A DNA stretch of 64,000 nucleotides from Sclerodactyla briareus. Its lineage: Eukaryota; Echinodermata; Holothuroidea; Dendrochirotida; Sclerodactylidae. A model generated the notes under the pieces. That model was not told the DNA's origin and searched no databases. It saw only the letters and a list, made by a program, of their open reading frames with translations. This document shows positions 1 through 10,337 of the stretch, piece after piece. Every line of letters starts with the position of its first letter. The stretch's first letter is position 1. The translations under genes and the position numbers were made by a program. The stretch is from assembly GCA_026419785.1 (NCBI GenBank), contig JAODTK010002555.1, forward strand, positions 1-64,000, read 5' to 3'.

Positions 1-12
1 GGGATATAATTA
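1..12 (-). mobile_element. Truncated end of a Helitron-like element
   Basis: The window opens with GGGATATAATTA, which matches the outer end of the elements ending near 12,806 and 38,027 (GCGGGGATATAAT). On the minus strand it reads as a 5' end. The rest of the element would lie to the left of the window, so only the boundary is visible. Confidence 0.45.
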
Positions 13-1020
13 TCAATCGAGATCTTACAATCGGTGGCGGTTGCTCCTGGCATCGCGCCACAGTACTCGAGTTACGGACTCACCTATCACATGTACGGTA
101 AGCCTGCTGTGAGGCTCCGATGCAGTGCGGTATAACCGAAACAACCGCGTGACCTAAAATTAAGCGAGCGCCAACAGAGTACCCGCCCCAGGCCAACAAA
201 CGTCGGTACTGTGTATTTATATTAATTCAATAGTAACCGTTAAATTCTCAGATTGGGTAATACGGGGTGGATTACATTTGGACAAATGCATGCCAGGCAT
301 AATGAACCCACTTTAGACCAAGCCGCCATCTTAGGCATCTAGGCACTGGTAGGCGAGGTTTCTGCATTTTTTATTGTCACCCAAGATTGTTCCTTTCGCA
401 GCATTTTCATTTCCTACCAGAAAGCATAATATTTTAAGATTTATTTCTGACAGTCTGAGTAGTTCCGTGGATAATGTAGAGAGTTTTGGTAAGCTCGGGG
501 CAAGTGATCACGATAATTTATGGCTTCGATGTGTCATGTTCTTTAATATTCCACAGAGCGTTGAGCTCGATCCTTGTTTTCCGTCGCGGATCTGGATTGG
601 CTTTCTGGTTTTGAGTTATGTAGATTGGTCTAAAAAAGGAAATGTGAAATGCTGTTGACTCAGGAATGGTTATTGGCAAAGTTAACGATTTAATGAATTT
701 TACGTTCCTTTCAAAAGCGTTCGCACTAAGAACAAGGCCTTCTTGGATTAAAAGGGCGGTGTACTTTCTGGCCGGACACTTTGCGCCTTTACGTTTCCAC
801 AGTTCTTTGTCTGATTTAGATCGTTTTCAAAAGTTCAGCATAGGCTAGTCAAACGTTAGTTTCAGGGCTAGCTCGATTTTCGAGAGCAGATTGCCTCTAA
901 TATAAAGGATAATCCTCGTGCGTTTTTTTATGTTAAGGGAGCAGAAATTGAGGAAGCATGGAGTTCACTGTTAGCGTCCGATTCAGTAATACCCGCAGCG
1001 ATAATCTGGAGATGGCTAGC
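13..1020. other. No gene recognised; part of a dispersed repeat
   Basis: No recognisable protein or RNA gene was found here. Bases 800-865 recur at 58,757-58,820, sharing the phrases TTTGTCTGATTTAGATC and AAAGTTCAGCA. The sequence around 1,000-1,025 (GATGGCTAGCGTTC) recurs near 60,008. The right part therefore belongs to a dispersed repeat interrupted by different insertions in its two copies. Confidence 0.5.
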
Positions 1021-1034
1021 GTTCTTAACAGGCC

Positions 1035-1640
1035 GTAATCGGGGGGGGGGGGCTTTAGGGGCGCCCCCCCCCGGGTAAGGAAAATATGAAAAAAGGAAAG
1101 GGGAAAAGAAGAAAGAAGGGAGGAGGAGAAAGAAAGGCGAGAGGAAAGAGAAGGAATAAGAAAAGGGGGAGATGTAAGAGGATGAAGAGAAGGGACAGGG
1201 TGGTAAAAAAAAATGCGGCGAAAACCAAAAAAACTGAAAAGTACGTGGCTATTTGATCTATAAATGTGTCGAGAAAATTCCCGACGATTTTATCACTAGC
1301 CCCCCCCCCTCCTCGCTGGTCTGATCAGGTCGTATCAGTGTTACATCACACAAGCTTCCCGGATGATCAATATCGATCGGGCAAAAGCCCCCCCCCCCCA
1401 CCCACTACAATGCTATCAGGGGAAAACGCCATGGGGTTAACAATGAATCGGTGATCCGTCACATACCCGCTATAAGGCATGAGTTGAACCATTTCGACAT
1501 AAAATTATGTTGACATCCTTTGGCTACAAGTAGACCAGAATCTGCCAGGGCAACACCATTGTCACAAGAATCCGAGGTCATGCAGATAGGGAGATGGGGA
1601 AGGCATTCTCTAGCATCTGGAGGCCTCATACTATAATTTC
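1035..1640 (+). repeat. Purine-rich dispersed repeat, copy A
   Basis: The order is a G run, a C run, about 140 bp of almost pure A/G, GGTGGTAAAAAAA, a second C-rich tract, then CTATCAGGGGAAAA and a segment containing CACATACCCGC. The same order occurs at 5,850-6,280 in plus orientation and at 9,500-9,960 in minus orientation. The ORFs inside are low-complexity artefacts of the A/G tract. Confidence 0.7.
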
Positions 1641-1712
1641 AGTGTAAACTTCTACCTAATCGATGCTGTTCTCCCCGATCATTGTATCAATGACCATATG
1701 AGTACTCTAGCC

Positions 1713-2633
1713 CAGTAGCGGTCGCCAAGGGGCGGGGGGGGGGGGGCAACGTGCCCTCTCGAAAATCATGTACCCTCGCCCCGTATTTCCCCTCCCGGCC
1801 CTCCCCCTGATAAATTGGTAATTTTCGAGGAAAAAATAGTCTTTATCATTGTTCGAAGACAGTTTTATATAGACCTAGCTGATTTGTTTTTTCTTCATGA
1901 AAGATGGCATAGCCTAATTGCGCCCAATTTTGCCTCAATGCCTAATCAGTCATTTTCTACATTTCTGCGTTCGCGCGTGGTACTATGTGGAATCGTCCCG
2001 TTTGCTCTCCCCTCTCCCGAAATCTCTGCAAGCTCTATAGGAATTTCTGCCTCATTGCCCCTAGCTTATATCATATCTATGAGGTGAGAATATATACAGC
2101 AACATTCCTCATGAATTGGCACCCCCCATTGACAACTACATCATCCTTCTTCGATTACTAAACCATTTTAAGCCTCTTGTCCGTTTCCTTCTCTTTCACC
2201 ACGAGCACTTTTGAACTGCAGTATCCGAGGCTATCATACTGCCCTGATTTTCAGTGCGTGTTTTCTCCAGGAACTACTACTCTGAAGTTGCCTGCTCTCT
2301 ATGCATAACGCTCTGGAAATCTTGAGAAAATTGCGCGCTCCGCGCGCACTGGTGGTAGTAGTATGGCCAGCAATTGTTTGAACATTCTGTCTGAAAGTCG
2401 GGGCAACGATAAGACCGGAGGTCCATAATGCTTGATTTTTTCCCGATTACAGAATTGTGCTCACAAAATGGTCATAAAACGCCCGGATAAGGCCATCTCC
2501 GGTCATCTGGAGGCTTGCACAATCACAAATTTTTGTGTGTCGCTCCGCGCCAACCACATGTGGGCGCTCCGCTCATATAGTATTCGCGTTCCCCGTGCCC
2601 CCCTCCCAAACGAAAAGTTTTGCGACGCCACTG
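1713..2633 (+). mobile_element. hAT-like non-autonomous DNA transposon, copy 1
   Basis: The left end reads CAGTAGCGGTCGCC and the right end TGCGACGCCACTG, imperfect terminal inverted repeats of the CAGTGGCGTCGC type typical of hAT-family elements. The 8-bp flanks CTCTAGCC and CTCAAGCT agree at 6 of 8 positions, consistent with a decayed 8-bp target duplication. It aligns along most of its length with the copy at 6,800-7,801. No transposase ORF is visible, so it would need one supplied in trans. The hAT assignment rests on ends and flank length only. Confidence 0.6.
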
Positions 2634-2965
2634 CTCAAGCTTTCCCCTCCTCCACCCCTCCCACTTAATCCTAGCTCAGCCACGAATTCAATACGGAAAG
2701 TAGGTCACTATTTCCTGCAATCTGAGGTTATCGATTGCTCTTTAACTTTCCTCAACGATTCGGCCCAAGCAATGATTAGGCTTCGCCGTTTAGACTAGCA
2801 CCGTATATTGTAAATTTCAGTATTTTTGGGTATTTAGTTTGAACTCCTTTGCTGACGTATTCTTTCAGCAAATAAGAGAGTCCGTAGATGCTGTGTGCTA
2901 TATATTTATCTGACTATATCCTGTGAAAACTCTTCAACATACTTTTCTCACTGAAATTGCACATC
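2634..2965 (+). repeat. Parent repeat to the right of hAT-like copy 1
   Basis: Bases 2,660-2,795 match 7,810-7,935 (shared AATCCTA, TCAACGATTCGG, CAATGATT). Bases 2,820-2,960 match 9,985-10,132 (shared CCGTAGATGCTGT, CTCTTCAACAT). The hAT-like element therefore sits inside a larger, older repeat. Confidence 0.6.
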
Positions 2966-3825
2966 CAGATTTGGTGCAATTGCCCAGCGAGTGCCATTTC
3001 CAGCGATCTTGGAGGTATAAAAAAGGCAACATTTTCCTGGGTGCGCCACGCGCCAACCATAGCTTGGCGCCTCCGTCGGATATTATCTTGCAGTCCACAA
3101 TGCTGCCCATGCCCCTTCCCCCCCCCCGACCCCACTCTTCGAAACGGCTTGACGCTCCTGTTTGCCTCCAGAGACCTGTGAGGAAGAACGACAGAGAGAA
3201 TTGCCTAAACTAACCACTTTTCGATGATATGAATGATTATGATGAGTTTATGTCCGCTATCAACAGAAATCCGTTCCACTGGATGACACATCGAAAACAA
3301 AACGATACAAATAAACATGACAATACAATTAGGACATTGATCGCACCCTAATCGGATAACACTAACATTTAATACCGAATACCCATGACCTTGGAGAATC
3401 AATTATAAAGGCAACTACATCCCAACCCCCTTTACTATTTACACATAATATTATCTAGTGACTCGGCTATTGAAGGAAGGTATAGAATCTGAACAACAAA
3501 TGACTGCCTATACCAACCTGGTATTTCTGGGAACACTAGGCGCAAGCCCGATCTGTTTGAAGTATCTGACTGTGTAAGGGTGACCTGGTGTCGTTCATGA
3601 GATTCTTTTGCCTTCAAAGCATTCTCTCGCTCCTTATACAGGCTTTCAATGGTGGAGCCACTCCAGGCCAATGAGCCTTTGAGCGATTTTTACGGGACTT
3701 TCGGCTTTGGCTCTGTTCGTTAGTGAGAGGTTGCCAAAGTAAACAATCAAATTGAAAGTGAGTATGACTGAATGATGAATCTATAGAAAAGAACCAGAAG
3801 TGTTAGCCAAGTTTAGTTTCTTTAG
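2966..3825. other. No gene recognised
   Basis: Apart from a GCGCCA...TGGCGC hairpin-like motif at 3,050-3,073 shared with several other loci, I see nothing assignable. The ORFs in both strands are short, overlap each other and have no recognisable motif. Confidence 0.4.
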
Positions 3826-3829
3826 TTGC

Positions 3830-4072
3830 CGGACGAAAAACATGCGGTTGGTTTGCCTTCTTTTTGTGCGGCAACAACAGTGCTTGACCAAAAACGATTA
3901 GCTGGTAATTCTAGTACCCAAGTATTGTATTCCGATACTTGTTGCGACAGCATTGCCATGATGATAACTGAATGGGTTCACTTGCTCTCTTTTTACGGAA
4001 ATCAAATATTTCTCTTTCGTTTTCCTTCCGTTAAATGCAGATAGTGTGCGTCACAACCATCACAAACTTTTA
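3830..4072 (-). pseudogene. LINE reverse transcriptase C-terminal fragment (minus arm)
   Basis: On the minus strand, in pieces over several frames, this reads as the segment after the catalytic domain of a non-LTR reverse transcriptase. Recognisable shreds are KTKE and YLGT, matching the usual K-T-K-E ... F/Y-x-Y-L-G-x pattern that follows the FADD motif. The plus-oriented counterpart at 8,880-9,095 is clearer. Stops and frame changes make it non-functional as it stands. Confidence 0.5.
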
Positions 4073-4930
4073 TGACTGAAAAGTAGCCATCTGCACCCTC
4101 ACCCCCCCTGAAAGGTTTCGAAACTTTCATGCGCAAGGAACGCTACTACAAGCCAAGCTGCCAAGTACATCCCTTATATATCAAGCATTGTGTGGGTTCT
4201 TTTGCGAAAGGTGCCACTGCTCCTGGGGGGCCCCAATGAAATCATGCATGATGTTCCGGCGATGGTTCGTTTCATGCATTGGGTAGCGCAGTTCCTCGCT
4301 CACTTCAGAGCCGGCCAGAGCCCGATGCAGTTCGCCTCATTCCCGGACAAAAGATAAGCCGTTTCGAATGTTCGCCAGTGAGTCAGCCGATCAGAAGAAT
4401 GCATGTCATCCCTTACACATCCGTTTATCATATAGGAACCGTTTGTCACGTTCACTTTTCTCCAAACTCGTTTCTTAAGGGGATTAAACAGGTACATATA
4501 CGGGCACTGTAATCATATCCCTGACCATGATGGAATAGATTGGTTAGTGTCGGGCATATACTGTAAGGGCTGACTGGCAGAGGACTCAAGGAGGTCACTC
4601 GTATGCTTGGTTATATATTTTTGAATATGTATGGATACGGAAAACCAACCTTACATTTAGATTCATTATATTCCAGTAAGAATGCAAAGTCATTTTGTTT
4701 CTCGTGTATCCCGACAAGAAGGCACTTTGCTTTTAGCGATAGTGTGAGCATATTAAAACGGTCTCTCTCATGTTCCCGAGGGCATTTCCGGCGACTGGGG
4801 GTGTTGTTAAACCTCAAAATTTTCTTGTAGGCTCCGCGACAACGATGTGGCGCTCCGCTTGGATAGTGACCCGCCGACCACCCGGGTTAACAATCTGCTA
4901 TACGCGCCTGCGGACAAGGGTGGAGTTGGT
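3830..4930 (-). mobile_element. LINE-derived repeat, left arm of a 1.1 kb inverted pair
   Basis: The segment is the reverse complement of 8,040-9,115 with many small indels. Shared landmarks include the GCATCATGCATGAT area (4,240-4,260 versus 8,725-8,740), ATTCATTATATT versus its complement near 8,305, TCATGTTCCCGAGGGCATTTCCGG versus 8,180-8,205, and the GCGCTCCGCTTGGATAG hairpin motif (4,850 versus 8,103). About 3.1 kb lies between the arms. The arm starts with reverse transcriptase-derived sequence, so it is probably a 3'-terminal LINE fragment or a non-autonomous derivative. Confidence 0.65.
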
Positions 4931-5800
4931 ACGGCTCTTAAGCTGATGAGCCAACGGCAGAGAATCGCATAACCCAGCGCGAGTTATGAATAAGTGAAGC
5001 ATCGAGCTTTTTCGGATTGAATAAAAAAATACTTCTGATTTGGGCAATGTGGTAGAAGATGATTTGCAAACCATCTGACCTGTGTCTCTCCATCGATAGG
5101 GTGATGTCGAGATATGTACAAAGATGCCGTACACCGGCCCAGTGTGTTAGGACGATCAGATTAATCTGGATATAGTGGAAACATTACAGTTTGAGTGCAT
5201 CGGCAGCAGCCAGCACAAGTTTAGAAAGAAGAGTTTTCACGTGCTGGCATTCGAGGAAAACCATGTCAAACTTACGCTGTTGTAGTGCAGAAATAGTCGA
5301 TGACGGTGGGCATAAAACGGTCAGTTGGTCTACTTGTGGGGTCGTACGATTGTTCTTTAGCGAAGAGATCCTTCGAGGGAGAGTTACACTAACTCGACAA
5401 TGAATCGTTTGTTGTTGACACCCTGGAGTTCAAACGCCTCCAGCCTCGACAATGGGGCTGACGTTTTCTGTCGGATAGGGGGCTCTATTGATTTTGCCAC
5501 CCGCATTGATGTGTTAGCTCTCACAAGACGTCTATTGCAGAGCGATGGCGGAGCTTCAGGATTGTAATTTAATTGGGTGTCTTATTCACGAGGTTCGCTG
5601 ACCCGTGGCGCCCCGACGCTTGACACGTCCACAAAGCCCCTCAGGTCTAGGAGGACCGAACGGTTGGGGGTTGGTTTATTCTGGAATTCTAGACAAAACT
5701 AAGTATTCCCGCCGTTGTCTCTTGTGCTGGGAAACCTGGCAGGACGTGCGTGTTGACCTTTTAAAAATAAGGCCAAAAACGATAGGCGGCAGTCGCAACC
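4931..5800. other. No gene recognised
   Basis: No homologous motif or internal repeat stands out. The short ORFs on both strands show no family signature. Confidence 0.35.
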
Positions 5801-5849
5801 CGGGTTACTACAAGGAGGAAGGAGCTGCGCACAGGCGCGTACCAGGAGG

Positions 5850-6300
5850 GGCTTTGGAGGCCCCCCCCCCGGTTAAGAGAAGGAGGAAAAAAGGAAAGGG
5901 GAAGGAGAAGGGGAAGAGGAGAAATAAAGAAAAGAAGAAAAGAGGGAGAGAGAGCAAAGAGCGGAGAGGAAAGAAGGAGAAAAAAAAAAAAAGGGGAAGT
6001 GGAGTAAGAGTGAGGGAAGGGGTGGTAAAAAAAGTACTAGAGAAACTAGAAAAGTGAAAACGTGACCTAGGGCTATTGTGAGTCCTATACGGCATATATG
6101 AACCGTGTCGAAGAATGCACTACCCCCATGGTCCAATCATCAGCTTCCGGTATGTCGGAAGAATATTGGATCGAGGCCGGAAGCCCCCCCCCTCCCCGCC
6201 CTACAAGCTATCAGGGAAAAGGCAGGGGTTTAATGATGATTTCGGTGGATCCCGCCACATACCCGCCTGTAAGGCTACTTATAAGGCCACGTCATAATTA
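5850..6300 (+). repeat. Purine-rich dispersed repeat, copy B
   Basis: This copy matches 1,060-1,475: a C run, ~170 bp of A/G only, GGTGGTAAAAAAA, a long C run, CTATCAGGGAAAAGG, then CACATACCCGC. A 150-codon ORF across the tract (5,605-6,057) is Lys/Arg/Glu low complexity produced by the base composition and should not be called a gene. Confidence 0.7.
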
Positions 6301-6799
6301 CCAACCCCCCACCCCCCCTCCTTGCCCAATATGAGACAGTGCAGTCAGGTGAATTAGAAGGCAAGGTTAGGTCATTGTCCGCATCCCAGACAGTGCATCA
6401 ATTTCAAGTTGAGATGAAACTCGAGTAGCGCTACTCTGGCGAGGAATTGAAAAATAGAGCAGGGTGACGCAAAAGTGAAATGTTTTACTCATAATATCTA
6501 CTCTGAGTGCCCAGAAAAATGGTGGTTTCCTCGAAAACTGTTTCCAATGGAATACCAAGCAATTTTTGAAGATTTACCAACATAATTTATTTCGAATAAT
6601 TGACAATCTCACCATTCAATGTCTAAGCGCTCCTACAAAACTAAGGCGTGAAAAGATTAGGGAAAATTGGGAAGTTCCTCTTTTCACATCTAGGAGGCCT
6701 AATATAGCCCGGGATTTCTGTGTACACTACTCACCAACCGATATGATGCTGTGCTGCTCGCTCATATATTCAATCACGACCAAATGAAGTACCCTAGCC
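6301..6799. repeat. Parent repeat to the left of hAT-like copy 2
   Basis: The stretch ending in ACCAAATGAAGTACCCTAGCC matches 1,690-1,712 and, inverted, 9,287-9,320. Further left I recognise nothing. Confidence 0.4.
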
Positions 6800-7801
6800 C
6801 AGTGGCGTCGCCAGGGAGGGTGGGGCACGTTCCCCCTCGACACCCATGCTCTCTTCTCCCCGTGTTCCCCCGCCCAATTGTGATTTGTGATTTTCGACCA
6901 CAGATATTCTGTAGTGAGTATTCGACGATCCGTTTGCTTATAGACCTGGCTAATATGTTTCTTTGTTGGACAAAGAAGAGGCAGTAATTGTGCCAAATTT
7001 GCTAATGCACAAAAATGTACAAAGTTCGTGCTTCGCGTGTCAGGTGGTACTGGGTGGGGGGGAATTCGTTGCAGTTGCCTCCTCCCTCTCCGATATCTCT
7101 GGCAAGCTCTATGAAATGTTCTGCCTCAGTGGCCCCCGCACCGTATACATATATGTGAAGGTGAATATACAACAACATTCGCATTGAACTGGAAAACTAA
7201 CAATCAACCTTTTTTGAATTACTAAACCCTCTAGCCTCTTGACCGTTTTCGCATCCGTTTCGTTTCTTCCTCTCTCTACCACGCGCAATTTTGAACTGCA
7301 GTAGCCTAGTCTATCAGACGGCTTAGATTTTCAACGCGTGTTTTCTCCAGGAAGTACTACTCGGAAGTTCCCTGCTCACTATGGCTGATAACGTTTACAC
7401 TCATGATTGAGAAGTAGAGCTAAATCTTGCTAAATGTCGCTAAATTTTCGCTGGGGTCATGAGAAATTTGCGCCTTCAGCGCACTGGTGGTTATTAAGTA
7501 TGGCGCAGCAATTGTTGAACCTCTGGCTCAAAAGTTAAATTGGCAACGATAGGGACCTAATCCCGAAAAATTTCCAAATTTCCACTGATGTACAAAGTTT
7601 GTATCATAAAATGCCCATGTGTGGTGCCTGGTACGTGCAAGCCTAAGCGCCATCTATGGCTTGCACAATTGACCTTTCGTATACGTTGCCGCGCCAACCA
7701 CGTGGCGCTCCGCTCCAGATAGTATTCCTTGTGCCCTAAAATGTCCTGTGGCTCTCTTTTCGCCCCCCCCCCCTCCACGACGAAATCTAGCGACGCCACT
7801 G
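6800..7801 (+). mobile_element. hAT-like non-autonomous DNA transposon, copy 2
   Basis: The left end CAGTGGCGTCGC and right end GCGACGCCACTG are perfect 12-bp terminal inverted repeats. The flanks CCCTAGCC and CTCTACCT are 8 bp and partly alike; together with copy 1 they point to an original duplication close to CTCTAGCC. Internal landmarks shared with copy 1 are TATAGACCTRGCTRAT, TTTTGAACTGCAGTA, GTGTTTTCTCCAGGAA and a GCGCCAACCACGTGGCGC hairpin near 7,691. There is no transposase ORF. Confidence 0.7.
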
Positions 7802-8035
7802 CTCTACCTCCCACTGAAAAATCCTAACTACGCCAATGAAGTCAGTACGGAAATTACTATCGCCTGATCTGAGTGGCTATTCTCTCGGGAAACTTTCTCA
7901 ACGATTCGGTGCCAAGCAATGATTGGCTCCGTTTAGATACCCGGCAAAATCATCTTCACATTTTCCACGGGTGCGTACATTAATTCATATTGTCACTTTG
8001 GCAATCATATTAATGACTGAAATGAAGGGGGAGAA
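7802..8035 (+). repeat. Parent repeat to the right of hAT-like copy 2
   Basis: Bases 7,810-7,935 match 2,660-2,795, so the same larger repeat surrounds both hAT-like copies. The remaining ~100 bp are unassigned. Confidence 0.5.
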
Positions 8036-8039
8036 GTTC

Positions 8040-9115
8040 AGTCATGTACCCAGCGCGTATGCAGGATTTGTTAACCCGCATGCCCGGGGGGGTGCGGGTC
8101 CTATCCAAGCGGAGCGCCACCATAGGTTTTCGCGGAGCTTACAAGAAATTGAGGTGTTTAAACACCTCCCAGATCGCCGGAAATGCCCCTCGGGAACATG
8201 AGAGTGACCGTTTTAATATACTCACACTAGCGCTAAAAACAAAGTGCCCTTCTTGTCGTGGGATTACACTGTGAACAAAAATGATCTTTGCACTCATACT
8301 GAAATATATTGAATCTAAATATAATGGTTGGGTTTTCCTTCTCCACATACAAATTCACACATAATATAACCAACGCCATACAGTGACATCATTGATTCCT
8401 CTGCTCATCAGCCCATACAGTATACGCCCGACACTAAAAAACATCCTCGCATTCATGGTCCTGATACTATTCAGTGCCGTATATGTTACTTGTTAATCTT
8501 TAATAACCAGTTTGGAGACAGAACGTGACAATCGGTTTTCATATATGAATAACTGATTGTAATTGTATTGACATGCATTCTTCTGATCCGGCTGAAATCA
8601 CTGATGCACCTTCAAAACGGCCTTATTCCTTCCGGGAATGAGGCGAACTTCATCGGGCTTTGGCGGCTGCAGCTGAGCTGGGAAACTGCGCTACCAATGC
8701 ATAACCGAACCATCGCCTGGAACATCATGCATGATTTCGATGCCAGGAGCAGTGGCACCGTTCGCAAACGCCCCCACCTCCGTGCTTTGATATATAAGGG
8801 TTGTACTTGGCAGCTGCTGTGGGCGTTCCTTGTGCGGAAAGTTTCGAAACCTTTCAGGGGGTGAGGGTGCAGATGCTACTTTCAGTCATTGATAAGTTTG
8901 TTAGATGGTGTGACGCACACCATCTGCAGTTAAACGTAAGGAAACGAAGCGATAATATTTGATTTCCGTGAAAAGAGCGCAATTGAACCATTCCAGTTAT
9001 CATTCATGGCAATGCTGTCGAACAATTCTCGGAATACAAATACTTGGGTATAGAATTACCAGCACTTAGTTTTGTCAAGCAATGTTGTTGCCTTTCTTTC
9101 ATGCAAAAATCAACA
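8040..9115 (+). mobile_element. LINE-derived repeat, right arm of a 1.1 kb inverted pair
   Basis: This is the reverse complement partner of 3,830-4,930. The plus strand runs from a GCGGAGCGCCACC hairpin motif at 8,108 to a reverse transcriptase-derived segment at 8,880-9,095. Differences between the arms are mostly one-base indels. Confidence 0.65.
8880..9095 (+). pseudogene. LINE reverse transcriptase C-terminal fragment
   Basis: Read across frames, the plus strand gives HHLQLNV, then KEIIFDFR, then EYKYLGIELP. That is the typical segment just after the FADD active site in LINE reverse transcriptases (the H-H-L-x-L-N-x-x-K-T-K-E and Y-K-Y-L-G motifs). The rest of the protein is absent, and one or more frameshifts separate the motifs. 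The match is to the family pattern; I cannot place it in a clade with certainty. Confidence 0.7.
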
Positions 9116-9286
9116 AATTAGCTAGGTCTATATGCAAACTGGTCCTCGAACAATACTACAGAATATTTTTTCCTCGACAAGTACCATTTCATCGGGGTGG
9201 GGGGGAAAATGGGGGGGCGGGGGGGTACATGATTTTCGAGAGGGGCTCGTGCCCCCCCCCCTCCCCCCCGTTGGCGGACGCTACTG
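9080..9286 (-). mobile_element. hAT-like element, copy 3, truncated
   Basis: On the minus strand the end CAGTAGCGTCCGCC at 9,273-9,286 is preceded by CTCTAGCC, exactly the 8-bp left flank of copy 1. It continues with G/C runs and an AGACCTAGCTAATTTG phrase as in copies 1 and 2, then stops against the LINE-derived arm near 9,100. The right end is missing. Confidence 0.65.
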
Positions 9287-9980
9287 GGCTAGAGTACTTC
9301 ATATGGTCATTGATTCAATGAGCTGGAGGCAGCATCGATTGGTTAGCAGTTTACACTGAAATTTCTGGATATGAGCCCCCCAGATGCTAGAGAATGCACT
9401 TCCCATCTTCCTATATGCACTGCCCTCGGATTCCTGTGACATGGTTTTGCCCTGCATATTATGGTCTCTTTCGCCAAAGGATGCCAAATTAATTTATGTC
9501 GAAATGGAGTTCAACTGATGCCTTATAGCGGGTCTTTGACGATCCCCCGAAATCATTGTTCACCCATGACGTTTTCCCATGATAGCCTTTAGTGGGGGGG
9601 GGGGGGGGGCTCCTGCCCCGATCCGAAATTTATCAGCCGGGAGCTTGTATGTACACTGTCATACACTGATCAGACAGCGAGAAGGGTGGGGGGGGGGGGC
9701 CTAGTTCAAAAATTGTGGGAACTTTCTTCGACACGGTTATATGACTCCAATAGCCACGTCACTTTTTCATTTTTTTGGTTCTTCCCGTATTTTTTTTTTT
9801 ACCATCCCCTTCCCTTCCGCGTCATCCTCTTCCCTCCCCTTTCCCTTCGTCCTTCTCCTTCCTCCTCCCTTTTTTCTTATTCCCCCTTTTTCCTTTTTTC
9901 CTCTTTCTCTTACCTGGGGGCGAACGCTTTCCAGCCCCCCCCCCCCCGATCACGCCTGGTACCACCTGTTTACGTAAACT
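9287..9980 (-). repeat. Parent repeat and purine-rich repeat, inverted copy C
   Basis: Read on the minus strand, this is the order seen at 1,035-1,712: C run, ~130 bp A/G tract (here C/T at 9,780-9,915), G runs, CACTAAAGG.ATCATGGGAAAA, a CATTTCGACATAAAtT phrase, GCATCTGG, then the flank leading into the hAT-like end. It shows that the purine-rich repeat and the hAT-like element belong to one composite unit. Confidence 0.65.
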
Positions 9981-9984
9981 GTTA

Positions 9985-10133
9985 AACTTGCAGAAGTTCT
10001 TGGTATTTCTTTGAAATAACTCGCTGACCATATTCTCCTGAAAATATAAAGAGGCCGTAGATGCTGTTTGCGATATTTATCTGCCTATATTCTGCAAGTG
10101 ACAACTCTTCAACATTCTTTTTTCTTACTGAAA
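9985..10133 (+). repeat. Copy of the right-hand part of the parent repeat
   Basis: The segment matches 2,820-2,960 (shared CGTAGATGCTGT, ATATTTATCTG.CTATAT, CTCTTCAACAT, CTTACTGAAA). It stops exactly where the Helitron-like element at 10,134 begins. The copy at 2,820 continues with different sequence, as expected if the element inserted here. Confidence 0.55.
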
Positions 10134-10337
10134 CTAGAAAATGTCGGGCGGTAAACCGCCAGACGTATATATCCCCGCATCTATTATGTCAAGAAATTTG
10201 GTTACCATGAACGCGGACAAGATTCTGTGGAATGAGACTTTTATAGACTTGTGACGCGACAACGTGTACAGGTACATGGGACATTCCATAATGCACTTGT
10301 TAATTGTCTGAGGCACCCCTACAGCCCCGGACAAGGT

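Noticed and set aside
5605-6057. 150-codon Lys/Arg/Glu-rich ORF
   Set aside because: Product of the homopurine tract in a dispersed repeat; the other copies do not preserve the frame.
9686-10031. Pro/Phe/Ser-rich ORFs on the plus strand and a Lys/Gly ORF on the minus strand
   Set aside because: The pyrimidine strand of the same homopurine repeat; all three frames stay open because of composition.
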